Assembly (NCBI GenBank): GCA_000469685.2 | Contig: LS997563.1 | Location: 45,585,151 to 45,649,150 of the forward strand | Length of the DNA stretch: 64,000 bases | Reading direction: 5' to 3' | From: Haemonchus contortus | Lineage: Eukaryota; Nematoda; Chromadorea; Rhabditida; Trichostrongylidae | Shown here: in pieces, positions 1-10,159 of the stretch | How the letters are laid out: each line of letters opens with the position of its first letter | Numbering within the stretch: position 1 is the first letter of the stretch | Translations under genes and position numbers: made by a program | The notes under the pieces: model-generated | The model's input: only the letters and a program-made list of their open reading frames with translations | Databases searched by the model: none | Told to the model about the DNA's origin: nothing

Positions 1-94
1 GCCAGTTGCTACCAAGCACTGTGGTGTTATCCTTCTATACATCATATCCCGCTGACATCGTCTGGATAACCTGGTACGAGGAAGGATTATCAGG

Positions 95-1090
95 GAACTC
101 GAAAAAGGTCAAAAAAAGACGAACACAGCTCAGGAACCTGATATCGCTCACAGCGTTGTTTCACGTGCACGGGGAGCACTCCGAACCTCTTATACTGCTG
201 CACGAAGGAGAGTAAGTGGTCGACCAAGAACAACTACTCTAAGGGAAGACCGTTACATTGTGCAGTAGGCATGAAGAGATCCACGTCAGTCAGCCTCTTT
301 GATTGCAATGTCATTTAACAGGATTTCAAAGCAAACCATCCCACGCACTACAGCGGCACGACGACTGCACGGTGGTGGTCTCTTCGCCCGACGACTACTA
401 CGTAGGGTTCCTTTGACCCTCGCGGATCGGCGAGACGAATTAGGGTGGTGCCATGAGCATAGCGAACGGGCCGATGTGAAATGAGGCCGCTTGCTTTTTT
501 CGGACGAGAGCAGATTCAGTCTGAGCAGTGATTCTGGACGTGCCCTCATGGCCAGCGCTGGGGACACGCACTTCTCTCAGAAACGTTGTGGAACTTGATC
601 GTTCTGGTGGTCGAGGTGTTATAGTATGTGGAGGCATCATGCTTCGTAATCGTACTGACCTCCAGATTTTTCAGCGTGGCACCCTTAACAGTCGGCGTTA
701 CTGTGAAAAGGAACCCCTCCCTAATGTCTATCCTCTCAGGGCTGCAGTGAGCCCTGAATTCATTTTCATGGATAACAATGCGCGACCGCATCGAACATCT
801 CAGGAGGAAGAGCTCTTTACACAAGAGGTTATCCCTCGAATGGAGTGGCCTATCCGTGCCCCCGACCTGAATCTCATGGAGCACGTGTAGAATACACTGG
901 GTAGAGGCATTATAGCACGTCCAAACGCACCACTGACCATCCAGTAATTGTCAGTTGCGCTGACAGAGGAGTGGAATGCCCTACCACAATAACTCATTTC
1001 CAACCTCGTAGAAAGTATGGGATCGCATTGCAGAGCATTTACTGCTGTCCGTGGTGATCACATACCCTATAAGGAACCGCGTCGCTTTTT
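95..1090 (+). pseudogene. Tc1-family transposase, degraded
   Basis: This is a broken DDE transposase of the Tc1 type, which would bind terminal repeats and cut and paste the element at TA sites. Fragments in shifting plus-strand frames line up in the right order. They are a helix-turn-helix-like stretch followed by a GRPR AT-hook motif near 218-229, then ISKQTIPRTTAARRLHGGG near 325-380, then LFSDESRFSLSSDS near 495-530. The catalytic core follows, with the second Asp in FMDNNARPHR near 760-790 and a final acidic residue in APDLNLMEHV near 860-888. The tail ends in VRGDHIPY near 1045-1070. At least two frameshifts (near 480-580) and stops near 230 and 890 make it non-functional. I did not find the terminal inverted repeats; the left one may lie outside the window. 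The family call is secure, the exact ends are not. Confidence 0.9.
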
Positions 1091-1842
1091 TTGAAGTGCC
1101 AAGATAAGTTGTGAGTAACTATGTGTAATCGATACCTTTCAATAAAAATGCCTTATTTGCTAGTCCTATTTCGATTTTCTGCCAGTTACTTCCTGTGTAA
1201 TACCGTAATGATCCTCTATTGGTACGGTATAAATTTCATCGAGCTCTGTCGTCTGGCAGAGGTTCAGTGATCGAAAGTTGCTTTCGTCCCTAAGTTTTGC
1301 ACACCAGTGTACATTTGCCGATTTCCCAGTAGGTACACTACACGCAGTGAGACGAATGAAATTGGAAATTTTATTCATTTGTAAGTGCGCCGTCAACGAT
1401 AGGCACTTTTCTGGACCACTTCGCTTTTCATGAGGTATCGATTTAGGTGACTGTCACTTGAAACTTCGCCTCTGACCACTTTAACAGACTCAGCGTGTAT
1501 TCGAGCTCCTCATAACTTCCAGATGAACCTTTTCATCCTGAATTGTTACACATGAGAGCTTATCACGGCGCAGCGGCCACTATGGCTGAAAGCAGTTTCT
1601 TGACGGCACTTCCTGATTTTGTGAATTTTTGAAGTCAGAATTTATCTTGACGGCTACTCATTCTTGATGACAACAACAGTCCTGAACATCCAACACGCGT
1701 TCATTTCTTCCTGAACTCATTGAATCCCTTAAATGAAGTTCGTTTTGCTCTGTCCGCTATTTAGATTATTTGGCTCTGGTCTCGAGCTTGTGTTTCGACC
1801 CAACCCCCACCTCAGCTATAGTGTGGTGGCATTTATAGTAGG
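1091..1842. other. gene-free stretch
   Basis: No gene is recognised here. A 76-codon open frame on the minus strand (1166-1396) has no known motif and no convincing splice context, so it is not called. AT-rich sequence near 1140-1160 may be the 3' end of the neighbouring Tc1 element. Confidence 0.4.
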
Positions 1843-2170
1843 TTGTACTTTGTAGCAGTGTTCTTTGAAAAAAGTCTTACGTCTGAAGAGCAAGGGGGAA
1901 TGGAGCCTACGGAAACACGGGGAATATTAGACCTCTACCAAATAAAGGACAACAGCCCATTGAAGGAAGCCATTGAGCACAATCTCTGCGAAAGGACGTG
2001 TGAACTTTTACAGATCTTAGGCGTGAACAACCGATGATTGCCGATCGTTTGCACGTGATTGCCAATATCGTTCTGCCGAAGAAATGGGTATGACATTTTA
2101 GTGGCTTCAACATGCAGCAGGAGCCACAAAGCTCGAACATTCGCCTTCTTTCGCAGACTCATCCTGTTTT
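1843..2170 (+). pseudogene. mariner transposase N-terminal fragment
   Basis: This is a degraded piece of a mariner (Hsmar1/SETMAR-like) transposase. From about 1957 the frame reads LKEAIEHNLCERTCELLQIL and then GVN. This corresponds to the helix-turn-helix segment that binds the inverted repeats in this family. After a one-base shift near 2030 a second frame reads MIADRLHVIANIVLPKKWV and, beyond a stop, GFNMQQEPQ. This is the usual linker leading to the KWVPHEL-type motif. The catalytic half is missing. It ends about 170 bases beyond the collagen stop codon and points towards it, so it probably inserted into the collagen's downstream flank. The match is by eye to family motifs. Confidence 0.7.
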
Positions 2171-2278
2171 TGACTAAACTTCTGAGAAGGAGGCCAGAAA
2201 ATGTGTGTGAGAAGCAGCTATAACTTTTGCATCAAAAATCTCTCCCGTTGAATTGTAGCAAACATTTTGACCAAATTG

Positions 2279-2284
2279 TTTAAT
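2279..2284 (-). promoter_or_regulatory. possible ATTAAA poly(A) signal of the collagen
   Basis: The minus strand carries ATTAAA 50 bases after the collagen stop codon, a common variant of AATAAA. No AATAAA is seen closer. Confidence 0.4.
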
Positions 2285-2333
2285 GACCAAATTCAGAAAT
2301 GTCTGATTTGAGATATCACTGAGCAAAGAGCAA

Positions 2334-3256
2334 TTAATATCCTGGGGCAGTGCGAGGAGGCGGGCAATGGTCACAGCCACCTGGAGCTCCAGCTTCTCCG
2401 TCATCACCGTCAGTGCCGTCACTTCCTGGTTGTCCTGGTGGACCAGGCTGTCCATTGTCTCCAGGTTGTCCTGGACCACCATCTTGTCCTGGGTTTCCAG
2501 CGCTTCCTGGTTGACCATCAGGACCAGGGGGTCCCGGAGGTCCAGGTGGTCCTGGTGGTCCTTGGGTGCCTGGAACTGTGGTAAGAGTTCCTGGAGCTCC
2601 TGGAGCTCCGGGATTTCCAGGCTGACCATCGTTTCCAGGTGGTCCTGGTGGTCCAACGGGGCCTGCTCCTCCTGGATTTCCAGGATTTCCGGGCTGTCCA
2701 TCTGAGCCAGGGTTTCCTGGTGCTCCTTTGCTTCCTGGGTTTCCGGGCGGGCCAGGTGGACCAGCAGGGCAGTTGAAGCACGGTGCGACATCTGGAGCTG
2801 GTGTTGCTGGTGGTGCGTCTGGACCATCCATACCAGGTTGTCCAGGCTCTCCATCTGTTCCTGGTTCCCCATCCGGTCCAGGAGGCCCTGGAGGCCCAGC
2901 TGGAGAAACACCACATCCACAACATCCGCCACCAGCTTGACGGGCTTTCCTAACGGGTGCAGCTAGAGCCTAAAACAGTGCAAATATTGAAGTCCTTACG
3001 TCAAACTAAGAAATTTTAAGGGACTTAAAATATTCACCTGAGTGCGGGTGACTTCTCTCCAGATATTTCCAGATCGGGACTTGCAAAAATCGACCTCGTT
3101 CTGCATGACCGACTGCATCTGTTGCATATAGTTATAGAGCATTGGCACCGACAGCATACAGACGAGTGTGGCCATGGTAGAGAGGGCCACGCCAAAGAAG
3201 GCGATTCTTCTCAGGGAGAGGGCCTCTGATTCCCAGTGCTTCACGTCGCCAGTCAT
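2334..3256 (-). CDS. nematode cuticle collagen (two exons)
   Basis: This is a secreted structural collagen of the cuticle, assembled as trimers in the hypodermis. Exon 1 is 3038-3256, exon 2 is 2334-2969, and the 68-base intron has GT...TTTTAG ends. Both exons join in phase 0 and give 284 residues. Residues 16-45 form the nematode cuticle collagen N-terminal domain, a signal-anchor segment ([20 protein letters not shown]). Residues 80-83, RKAR, fit the RxxR subtilisin-like processing site. The processed part begins with a CCGC cysteine cluster. It continues as Gly-X-Y blocks interrupted by the CFNCP pair and ends in [13 protein letters not shown], typical of the family. The start is the only ATG in frame before the anchor. 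Length and layout match C. elegans col genes, but I cannot say which orthologue. Other frames across the Gly-X-Y region are open only because of the repeat. Confidence 0.96.
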
Positions 3257-3286
3257 GCTAGCTTGTTTCTGCTGACGCTTCCAACG

Positions 3287-3294
3287 CTTTTATA
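3287..3294 (-). promoter_or_regulatory. TATA box of the collagen gene
   Basis: The minus strand reads TATAAAAG about 30 bases before the collagen ATG (3254-3256). Nematode collagen genes often have TATA boxes. A TTTCTGC/CAGCAG stretch between it and the ATG could also act as a spliced-leader acceptor, so the 5' end is uncertain. Confidence 0.55.
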
Positions 3295-3299
3295 CGGAT

Positions 3300-4440
3300 T
3301 TTCACGCTCTGAAACATGCCTAAGAACACATGGCGCTAATCGCTTTGCTCGCTATTTTCGGTTCAGGGGAATTCGATTTCTTCGGCGAATCCCCTGAAGG
3401 TCATCACATCGCAATCGGTTCATGGACTTTTTTTTGTCAGAGTGTCTCACATAGGTTGTAGGAGTTTCGAATGAATCGTGTATCAGCACCTGGACCTTCA
3501 TATAAAAATACCAATTACATCTGGGTGTGGTACCTTCGAAGTAGTTCAGGTCTTTTAGGGAATGTCTAGGGTAGAAGACTTTCACGAGTCTCTGTCTTTC
3601 CCTTTCTTCCAGATTATTCTTCACCCATTTACCAACACGATTATTTAAATTTATATGTATGAATTCATTTTCGCGAGACCACTGACAACCTCAAATTGAC
3701 ACTCAGTCATAACTCTGTGAATGACTTAATTTATTTGAGAAACTGGCCTTATCTGATGCCTGAATTCTCTTCTTCTCATAGACATTCGGGCAAGCTTAAG
3801 AAAGAGACTGAGATAGTATCGCCGTAAAAAGGAAGCCCAGAAACTTTTTGACAATATTGGTTCCATTAGTCCTTCCACCTTGTCGCAGTATTGAACTTGA
3901 GCGTTCCAATTTTGTCTATTTCACTGCAGCGACTGTGGCACTTTCCCCATCAGTCAATCTAACGTTCCAAGGGTCTTAGACGGAAGGAAAGCCTAAACGG
4001 GACTCGATCTTTTCTACCTTGCAACATCATCATCCCGATTAAGTGAAATGTAACCTATCAGAAGTAAGAATCAGTCTATTCACCTTATATTCAACTCAAA
4101 ATTGTTTACACCAGTCTAACGACGTAAAATTACCAAAACATCGTGCAAATAATAGGGGGAGGGGTGGGGAGGACTCTAGTTCTGAATTAGGTCATTTCGT
4201 ACTCTCGTAAGCTCTAGCTTAGGTCGCTTGACTGTTTGGCCGGCCTCCCAGTTACACTCGGCTAAACTAATATCCATTTCATGACTCAAGAATTCGGTTG
4301 GATTTTAAAATATGTATAAGAAATTCTATGTTTACAAAAAATGTTCAATGCAGTAAGGAATAAAACTCGAAATACCAAACGATCTGCAAAAAATTATTGC
4401 ATTTTGCAAAAACCTTATTCACCCAGCTCGGCTGTAGAGA
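3300..4440. other. gene-free stretch upstream of the collagen
   Basis: A 90-codon minus-strand frame (3352-3624) shows no recognisable motif. Otherwise this is ordinary AT-rich sequence. It would contain the collagen regulatory region, but I cannot point to individual sites. Confidence 0.4.
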
Positions 4441-4446
4441 AACCAG

Positions 4447-4655
4447 TTTAAGGCACAGTTCACGATAATTTTGAGGTCCCTTTTTTTTAGGTTGAAGAGC
4501 GGAAGCGTTGATGAAGAAGAGTACATCTATGGGGAAGAAAGCAAGATAATCCGCCCCTCTTTTAGGCTTTTTATTATAAAAGTAGAGGAAGTGGAGGCGG
4601 TACGAGATCACCGTGAAGGGGATGGCATGTAAGGGGTGTTTGGACGACATTTAAC
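4447..4655 (-). repeat. dispersed repeat family R, 3' part
   Basis: Read on the minus strand, this ends in ATTATCGTGAACTGTGCC, the shared terminus of a repeat found at many places in the window (24165-24625, 30645-31107, 51745-51811, 61800-62045). It also shares the internal CTCGTCCAAACACCCCTTAC-like block. It is probably a non-autonomous DNA element. The open frame across it is not a gene. Confidence 0.7.
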
Positions 4656-4752
4656 TTGCTCCCGTTGCTCGAAGAGCTGACTACATCAAGCCGAAATGGT
4701 ACGAAACTGCCTTTCACTGTCCCCATGGGTCATGACAAGTTGATTGAACTTC

Positions 4753-5154
4753 CTACCTGGGGGTCTCTTGAGATAGTGCAGCTGCTGCAAAGCCGTTGAA
4801 ACTTGTCACCATGGGTGTGGCATGCACGCGATACAATCTCTGGCTCCTTATCAGGGCGAAAAATTCATGATTTATAGAATCAATGTTAGTTCTGTTGAGT
4901 CTGCCAGGGAAGTCAGCTGTCAACCAATTAAGCGAGGTTACCCAGTACCCCACTAGCGTGAGTGAAGATGCAAAATGACCTAGTCTAGAGTTGGAGTCCC
5001 TCTCCCAATAACAGCATTCCAATGGATAACTTATACAAGGATTCGAAGAGCGAAAAGAAAATAGATAAGTAAATGTATATATACATATATCTAAGAACTC
5101 AAAACTAATATCAGTTGCCTTGTCTTGGGCATTTCGATGTTTCATTTTTATCAA
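4753..5154 (-). other. 133-codon open frame, unidentified
   Basis: The minus strand is open for 133 codons and contains RDSNSRLGHFASSLTLVGYW and later LNRTNIDSINHEFFALIRSQ. No protein family is recognised. The composition and the lack of splice sites suggest a repeat that stays open by chance rather than a gene. It lies next to a copy of repeat family R. Confidence 0.2.
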
Positions 5155-5159
5155 AACTA

Positions 5160-6640
5160 TTTCCTTTCTTCGCTCGTCTCATTTCTATTGGATAGGCCAG
5201 ATGAAAGTTTTGAAGAATGGTGAATTGTGTGCAAAACGCTTACTAGTTAGTCTCGAATGTGACTTCAACTCTTGCTATGTTTTTAGTCCCCTACAGTATC
5301 GAGTACCCTCACCTTGCCCGTCTCAACAGCATTTTAGCCATAGCTCTAATTCAGCCTTCTATATGAGTGTCCTGAAGACAATGTCAGAGCTGTCAAGCTT
5401 CTGTCAGTCTGTTCGCTAGCATGTCGCTGAAGACTTTCGTAATCCTGAAATTGGTTATTAGCAAATTGTAATTCCCTGAAAAGCTCTTCATGTGAGCCGC
5501 TTCGTACTTTCGTTGCGTGAAATCATGCGATTAGACTTCCAGCCTCTTTCTTCAGAGTACTTTTTTCTCAAAAAAACCTGTTTTACTATTCATGTAATCT
5601 TTTCAACTTTTTACTTCCGACTCGACTGATGAGGATGTATGGAAAATTTAATGACCTTCAGACGCATTCAGTGAAAGGCCTTGTCGCTCCTAGCTCGGGA
5701 GCAACTCTGATAACAGTTGGCCGTACCGTAAAAAAAGAACCTGGGTGGTTTGGCCGAGATTCCCAAAGTGGAAATCGCGACTTGTCGGTTACGTTCAGGT
5801 CGTCAGAAAATCTTCCGATGCCATTCTCAAAGCACGCCACTGAATAGATTGATGGCATAAGGGAAAAGAAATGGGTGCAGGCCGTCAGCTTCTATGTGGA
5901 TAGGAAAAACTTGGAGTAGGAGTCAATCACTTAGAAAATAGGGACAATCCTTTTCAAAACGAGGATTCGGGGAACTCTCCGAGAGGTGCCCATTACTCTT
6001 ACCTTGTTGGCTATCATGGACCGCCATAAATTATTCGAGAAAATTCGTGTTCCTTGCTTACTATGGCAACAGGCCACTTTCAATTTATTCTCTACGAATA
6101 GCGTTTATGAATGGGCACCTCATTCTTATTGAGTTTCTTCAGCTTTCCAAGCAAGAATTGACGTTTTCTGTCTTCGAAGCGGTAGTCTTCCTCACTGTGC
6201 AGCATAGTAGGAGTCTTTATGTACAGTACGACTTTGAGCAGAGGTTGAATTAAAGGCGCCTATGAACCCCCTTGAGAAAACTGCCACAGTGGTCACAAGG
6301 GTTTAGTTGCTTTGGGTCCCTCCTATGCTCAGATATATTCGAAAGGGTATAGGTCACAGCTCGAAAAAGGGTCGAATTTGTTGCTCAAATTGAAGAGTGA
6401 TCTTTCGGTTTTTTTTCAAGAATTCTTGAGACCTCTTATGAAAAGTTTTGTCAAAAAATTCGTTCTGTTCATTCTGAGCTTATGTGACTCACCAACGTTC
6501 AGATGCTATTCCTGGATCTTGTCTTTCCTCACGGATATGGACAACAGATCAAATTGCATTTGCTTACGCCTTATTATGTAGGTCTATGGAACGGGAGTAT
6601 CTTGTCAGGCAATTACTGCATTTTAACTCTTTTGTCCATC
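5160..6640. other. gene-free stretch
   Basis: Only short frames without recognisable motifs are present. Overlapping frames on both strands at 5629-5858 do not resemble any family I know. Confidence 0.4.
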
Positions 6641-6648
6641 GGAATTGA

Positions 6649-6761
6649 AGGGTAAAGAACCGAGTTTCTGGGCGTTAATCAATCCCGTCTGAGGGATGCC
6701 CCCTCGTATTTGACTTCCATTCAGAATCGTAGGGGAGTAATGAATGCATATGTGGCCTATA
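6649..6761 (-). mobile_element. tRNA-derived SINE, 3' half (split by maT)
   Basis: This is the 3' end of a SINE on the minus strand. It reads, in reverse complement, through the blocks ATTCATTACTCC, TCGAG-like and CAGACGGGATTGATTAACGC seen in the other copies, and ends in a CTTT-rich tail near 6649. The other half lies at 8032-8212 beyond an inserted DNA transposon. Joining the halves at one TA restores the sequence of the intact copies. Confidence 0.85.
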
Positions 6762-8031
6762 CAGGGTGCGCCATAATTATGGTAACAGGAGTGTTGGGCT
6801 ACAGAAACCACAGTTCATATTGATACATGATGAAGCTGTGTGGACTATATACTAAGCATCGCATCTACAAAACGAACACTTGGTCATCCTATATAACCGT
6901 CTTCTGTACTAGTTATAGCTCGAGAACGTTTCGACTCTTCATCGACGGTGGCACGCAGAGCTTCTTGAGGAACTCCAGCTCAGGCTTTTTTCAGTGATTC
7001 CTTATGAGCAGCAACAGTAGTGCATTCTGAAGCGCAGGCTTCCTTCTCCAGTATGGACTATACCTAGCGATCCATCTCACTGTGGTCCAGGAGATTTGTA
7101 GGAGGACTGCAAGCTGGGATGGAGTCGCGAACATTTCCTCAGCGCCAGTCTTAATATTTTCCCATTCATGAGCAAGTGCGTCGTAGTTTTTAAATCGTAC
7201 CCCTCCGAAAATCTTTGGCCCTCAGCTGCATCCTCTCAGGAAAACCCTTCTCAACGAGGTTCTGGTTAAGTTTTGTACTTTTCTCGACCAAAATTTGCGA
7301 TATCGATGTGGTGGTAGAGATTCTAGCAAAAACCATTGTAAAATAGGGAGAACGGCTACGAGAGGCGATCTGACTCTTTTCAGCGGCTTCAGCACTCGAA
7401 ATGTGAAATATCTGCATACTTTGGGGTCTCAACATTTCTTCCACGCTGAACACCCTTTAGTCAAAAAAAGGTTTGTGGAAGCGCGTGCTGCCCGCAAGCA
7501 GCGCACGGAATTTGTTTTTTCTCACCAACTTCTTCTCGTCAAGAAGCTCATAAGGCTTTGGAATCCTATTTGGATACATTAGTATCTACTCGGGGTAGAC
7601 TCTCGTCATCGGAGTAGAGCGCACAAACAAATCGGCAGTCATTTCTCTCGCTTTCTGCAGGTTCCGCAGCGTATTCCTTCCCAAGCAATTCTATTCGGAA
7701 AAGAAGCTGTATATGAGACAAGGCGGCCGTTTTGAGGTTTGTCATTGACCTGTCTACGCAAAGCGTTTCTAGACACTGTCCTGTGGGGAATGTTGAAACG
7801 AGCATCGATCCCGGAAAAAAGACTCACCAAAGACGTGCAAAGGCGCAACGGCTGGTGGATGACTACGAGGCTCCACCGTTTTTCGGAATCTGTCGAATGG
7901 AGAGCACCAAAGTAGATATGTCGGCTAAGGTATATCGTGAACATAAGGGAAGGTTTAGATTTGGAGAAACCCTCTAAACAAGGAAATTACGGACGTCCGA
8001 AAAGTGTTCACCATATTTATGGCGCACCCTG
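6762..8031 (-). mobile_element. maT-like (Tc1/mariner superfamily) transposon, 1270 bp
   Basis: The element is bounded by inverted repeats: CAGGGTGCGCCATAATTATG at the left and its complement (one mismatch in the first 20 bases) at the right end, 8012-8031. It is flanked by the TA duplication at 6760-6761 and 8032-8033. The length of about 1.27 kb, TA target and termini fit the maT (DD37D) branch of the superfamily. It sits inside a SINE, so it inserted later than the SINE. Its transposase, on the minus strand, is degraded. Confidence 0.85.
6890..7950 (-). pseudogene. maT-type transposase, degraded
   Basis: This is a remnant of the DDE transposase of the surrounding element. The N-terminal part near 7640-7850 contains RFNIPHRTVSR, then NDKPQNGR and, in a shifted frame, RRGTCRKREK. 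This is the paired helix-turn-helix and GRP linker seen in Tc1/mariner proteins. The C-terminal part near 6900-6960 contains LRATVDEESKRSRAI, which fits the family's closing segment (RATIDDFPKRLRA in relatives). The frame changes several times and carries stops near 6970-6990. I could not place the catalytic aspartates, so that region is too decayed to read. Confidence 0.7.
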
Positions 8032-8212
8032 TACAATGGCTTGCGGTGGCCAGCCGATGTACAAGTCAGTGCTTTTACCCTCCCAGACGAGTCTGGTACC
8101 GATTAACCGACCCGAGGGATCGCTTGGTTGGCCGAGGCGGGCGTCGACCCGGGATTCGAACCTCTGATCGTGCGTCTGAGATAGTGCGCCACTTGCTACT
8201 ACCACCTCCGCC
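8032..8212 (-). mobile_element. tRNA-derived SINE, 5' half
   Basis: Read on the minus strand this starts near 8212 with the A-box-like GTGGTAGTAGCAAGTGGCGC. It contains the pol III B box GGTTCGAATCC-type sequence near 8150-8162, then CCAACCAAGCG-type and GTACCAGACTCGTCTGGGAG blocks. These are shared with the copies at 11618, 35239, 38828 and 51474. It is the promoter half of the SINE split by the maT element. Confidence 0.88.
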
Positions 8213-9260
8213 CCGTTCACCAAAAATAGAGAGTACTATTCATAGTAGCGTTAGTCTCAGATACACAAAAGATCATTCCATGTCGGATCTGCACCCGTAC
8301 TGAAGTGCCAAGAACCTTTTTGGGCTATAATCTCTGACCGGAGAGAAAATATCTCCGTTCCTGTCCCATATGCTTCGCATATCACATACCAATACAGCAA
8401 AAAAAAACAATTGAGAAAGAAGAAGTTGCGAAATAGTTACTTGGTTTCTGACAAGAAAAACGGAAATGCGGGAGAACACATTCACTACGACAGATCCCTG
8501 AGGGTGAGGACGAACATCGCGATTCTGCCTCCTTCCCAACCCACTGTTCTTCACATTCACCAATCCGGAAGCATAGTGTTATGTCCATCCTCAGATGCTC
8601 ACTTTTTCTATTTAGTATTTTGTCTTTGTTTTTGCAGGATTTAGTGTATGTCGAAGCAATCCGCTGATCAAAGATCGCATCAAAAATGGAAACGCAAGCA
8701 CGGATAATTCTACTTTTGTCAACTTTCACTATGTAATGTACCCGATTGACTGCTACAGTGATTACCTGTGAAATGTTAGCTGTAATTACTATGGGGAATA
8801 TCTGCAATGACTGACAGTCCTGGGATCACGGTACCCAAATGGCTGTTGAATTACAGCTGTAAGAAGTGTTCGTTGAGAGGAACATCGCCATGAGGGCTTT
8901 CCCCTTTGTTTCTGCCTCTCCTCCGTAGAGCCTCACAGTAGTGCCAGAACAAAAGCTCCTCATTTTTGATTTCTCTATTTCCTCTTCCTTCTTGCTCGTC
9001 TCAAGAGGGCTGTATCCGTTTCTCATCACTTATGATCGTTATCTTTTTGTATTGAATGGAACTTCACCGATAAAATTTCTTCGCTGCCTCTAGCGAAGCA
9101 CTCGAAACAACAGTAAGCCCTTCAGCGCACCCATCGCTATCCGTTAGTCTACGTACTGGTCATGATCGGCAAATTTTTTACTTCGTTTTCATAGTGTTTG
9201 TATAATATGCTTCTCAACACTGGAGGTTCGCTTCTTCCTCGAAACATGCGACTTCCTTCT
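8213..9260. other. gene-free stretch with one 141-codon open frame
   Basis: A minus-strand frame at 8382-8807 contains a cysteine-bearing stretch (FRIGECEEQWVGKEAESRC) but no family match, no signal peptide and no splice support. I do not call it a gene. Confidence 0.3.
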
Positions 9261-9306
9261 ATTGGGAGGATTCAAATGGCTTTTTAGCCATTCGAATCCT
9301 CCCAAT
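9261..9306. repeat. 21-bp-arm hairpin
   Basis: The arms at 9261-9281 and 9286-9306 are inverted repeats with one mismatch around a TTTT loop. AATAAA overlaps its right end (9304-9309). It could be the footprint of a lost foldback element or a structured RNA. No flanking duplication is seen. Confidence 0.7.
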
Positions 9307-9309
9307 AAA

Positions 9310-9865
9310 TGTATTATAATCAAAAGCGACACTCCCTGTCTTCTGCTAGCTGGTCACATTGTTCCACCACTAATTCGGAAGGCAAGAGCAATAACTAAAG
9401 TAATATGAGCGAAGGTCCGCTTGCAGAGCTCGCACTCCTGCCCCAAAGCCCCGTGCTCTTTTGGTTCCCGTGCCTCCCGTGATCCCCCCGCCTTTTGCAT
9501 ATGTGAGCAGTTATTTCTAGTAAAATGAATACCCTTCGTTGTACTGGCTTATGTCCAACATCTTTTTACTAGCTAGTTCAATTCGCTTCTGCTTGAACGG
9601 AACATGTGCTTTGCTGAATTTGGCCATCATTCGACATCTCTTTGAAGAACAAATGAAGCGTCCCTGATTCATCGTTGTCTCATCCGACACTACGAGTTTT
9701 CCCAGCGTATACCTGAAAAGTTTGATGCTCGCGCTGGTTGCGGTATTATGATAACAAAGAAATTACTCCATTACTTCAATAGGCATACCCCTGAGGGAAC
9801 CTTCATTGATCATAAGCCTGTCTGGTTTGTAGAGTTTCCCTCTTGAAGGGGGTTTTGCTCTTAAA
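9310..9865. other. gene-free stretch
   Basis: Nothing recognisable: short frames only. Confidence 0.4.
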
Positions 9866-10150
9866 GGAGCTGTTCACGATAAGAATGTTTCCAAAGATCT
9901 CTACCTGAGATGAACCTGTGACCCACAAGTACTAGCACAAGGATCGCTGTCTGGTCGAAAAACTGCCTACAGGTCGAACAGGGCGTAATAAGGGCCCCGA
10001 AACCGCCTTAGCTCACGTACATACTCAAAGGCGGATGAGTTTTTACGGCGCTGTAAAGGCTGTGGATGTTTCACCACTCGCAGCGGGATGAGACGTTGCA
10101 CGCAGCCAGCTTACTGTAGACAGCTGTACGCAGTGGCACTCATTCTTGGA
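9866..10150 (+). repeat. dispersed repeat family R, 5' part
   Basis: It begins with CTTAAAGGAGCTGTTCACGA, the terminus shared with the family. It contains AGGGCGTAATAAGGGCCCCG and a GGCGGATGAGTTTTTACGGC block seen again at 49745-49935. Further along, GCAGCCAGCTTACTGTAGAC matches 20080-20105. Confidence 0.7.
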
Positions 10151-10159
10151 CAGCTCGTC

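Noticed and set aside
2174..2940. Long alternative frames on both strands across the collagen
   Set aside because: They arise from the low-complexity Gly-X-Y repeat. Only one frame carries the collagen domains, splice sites and stop.
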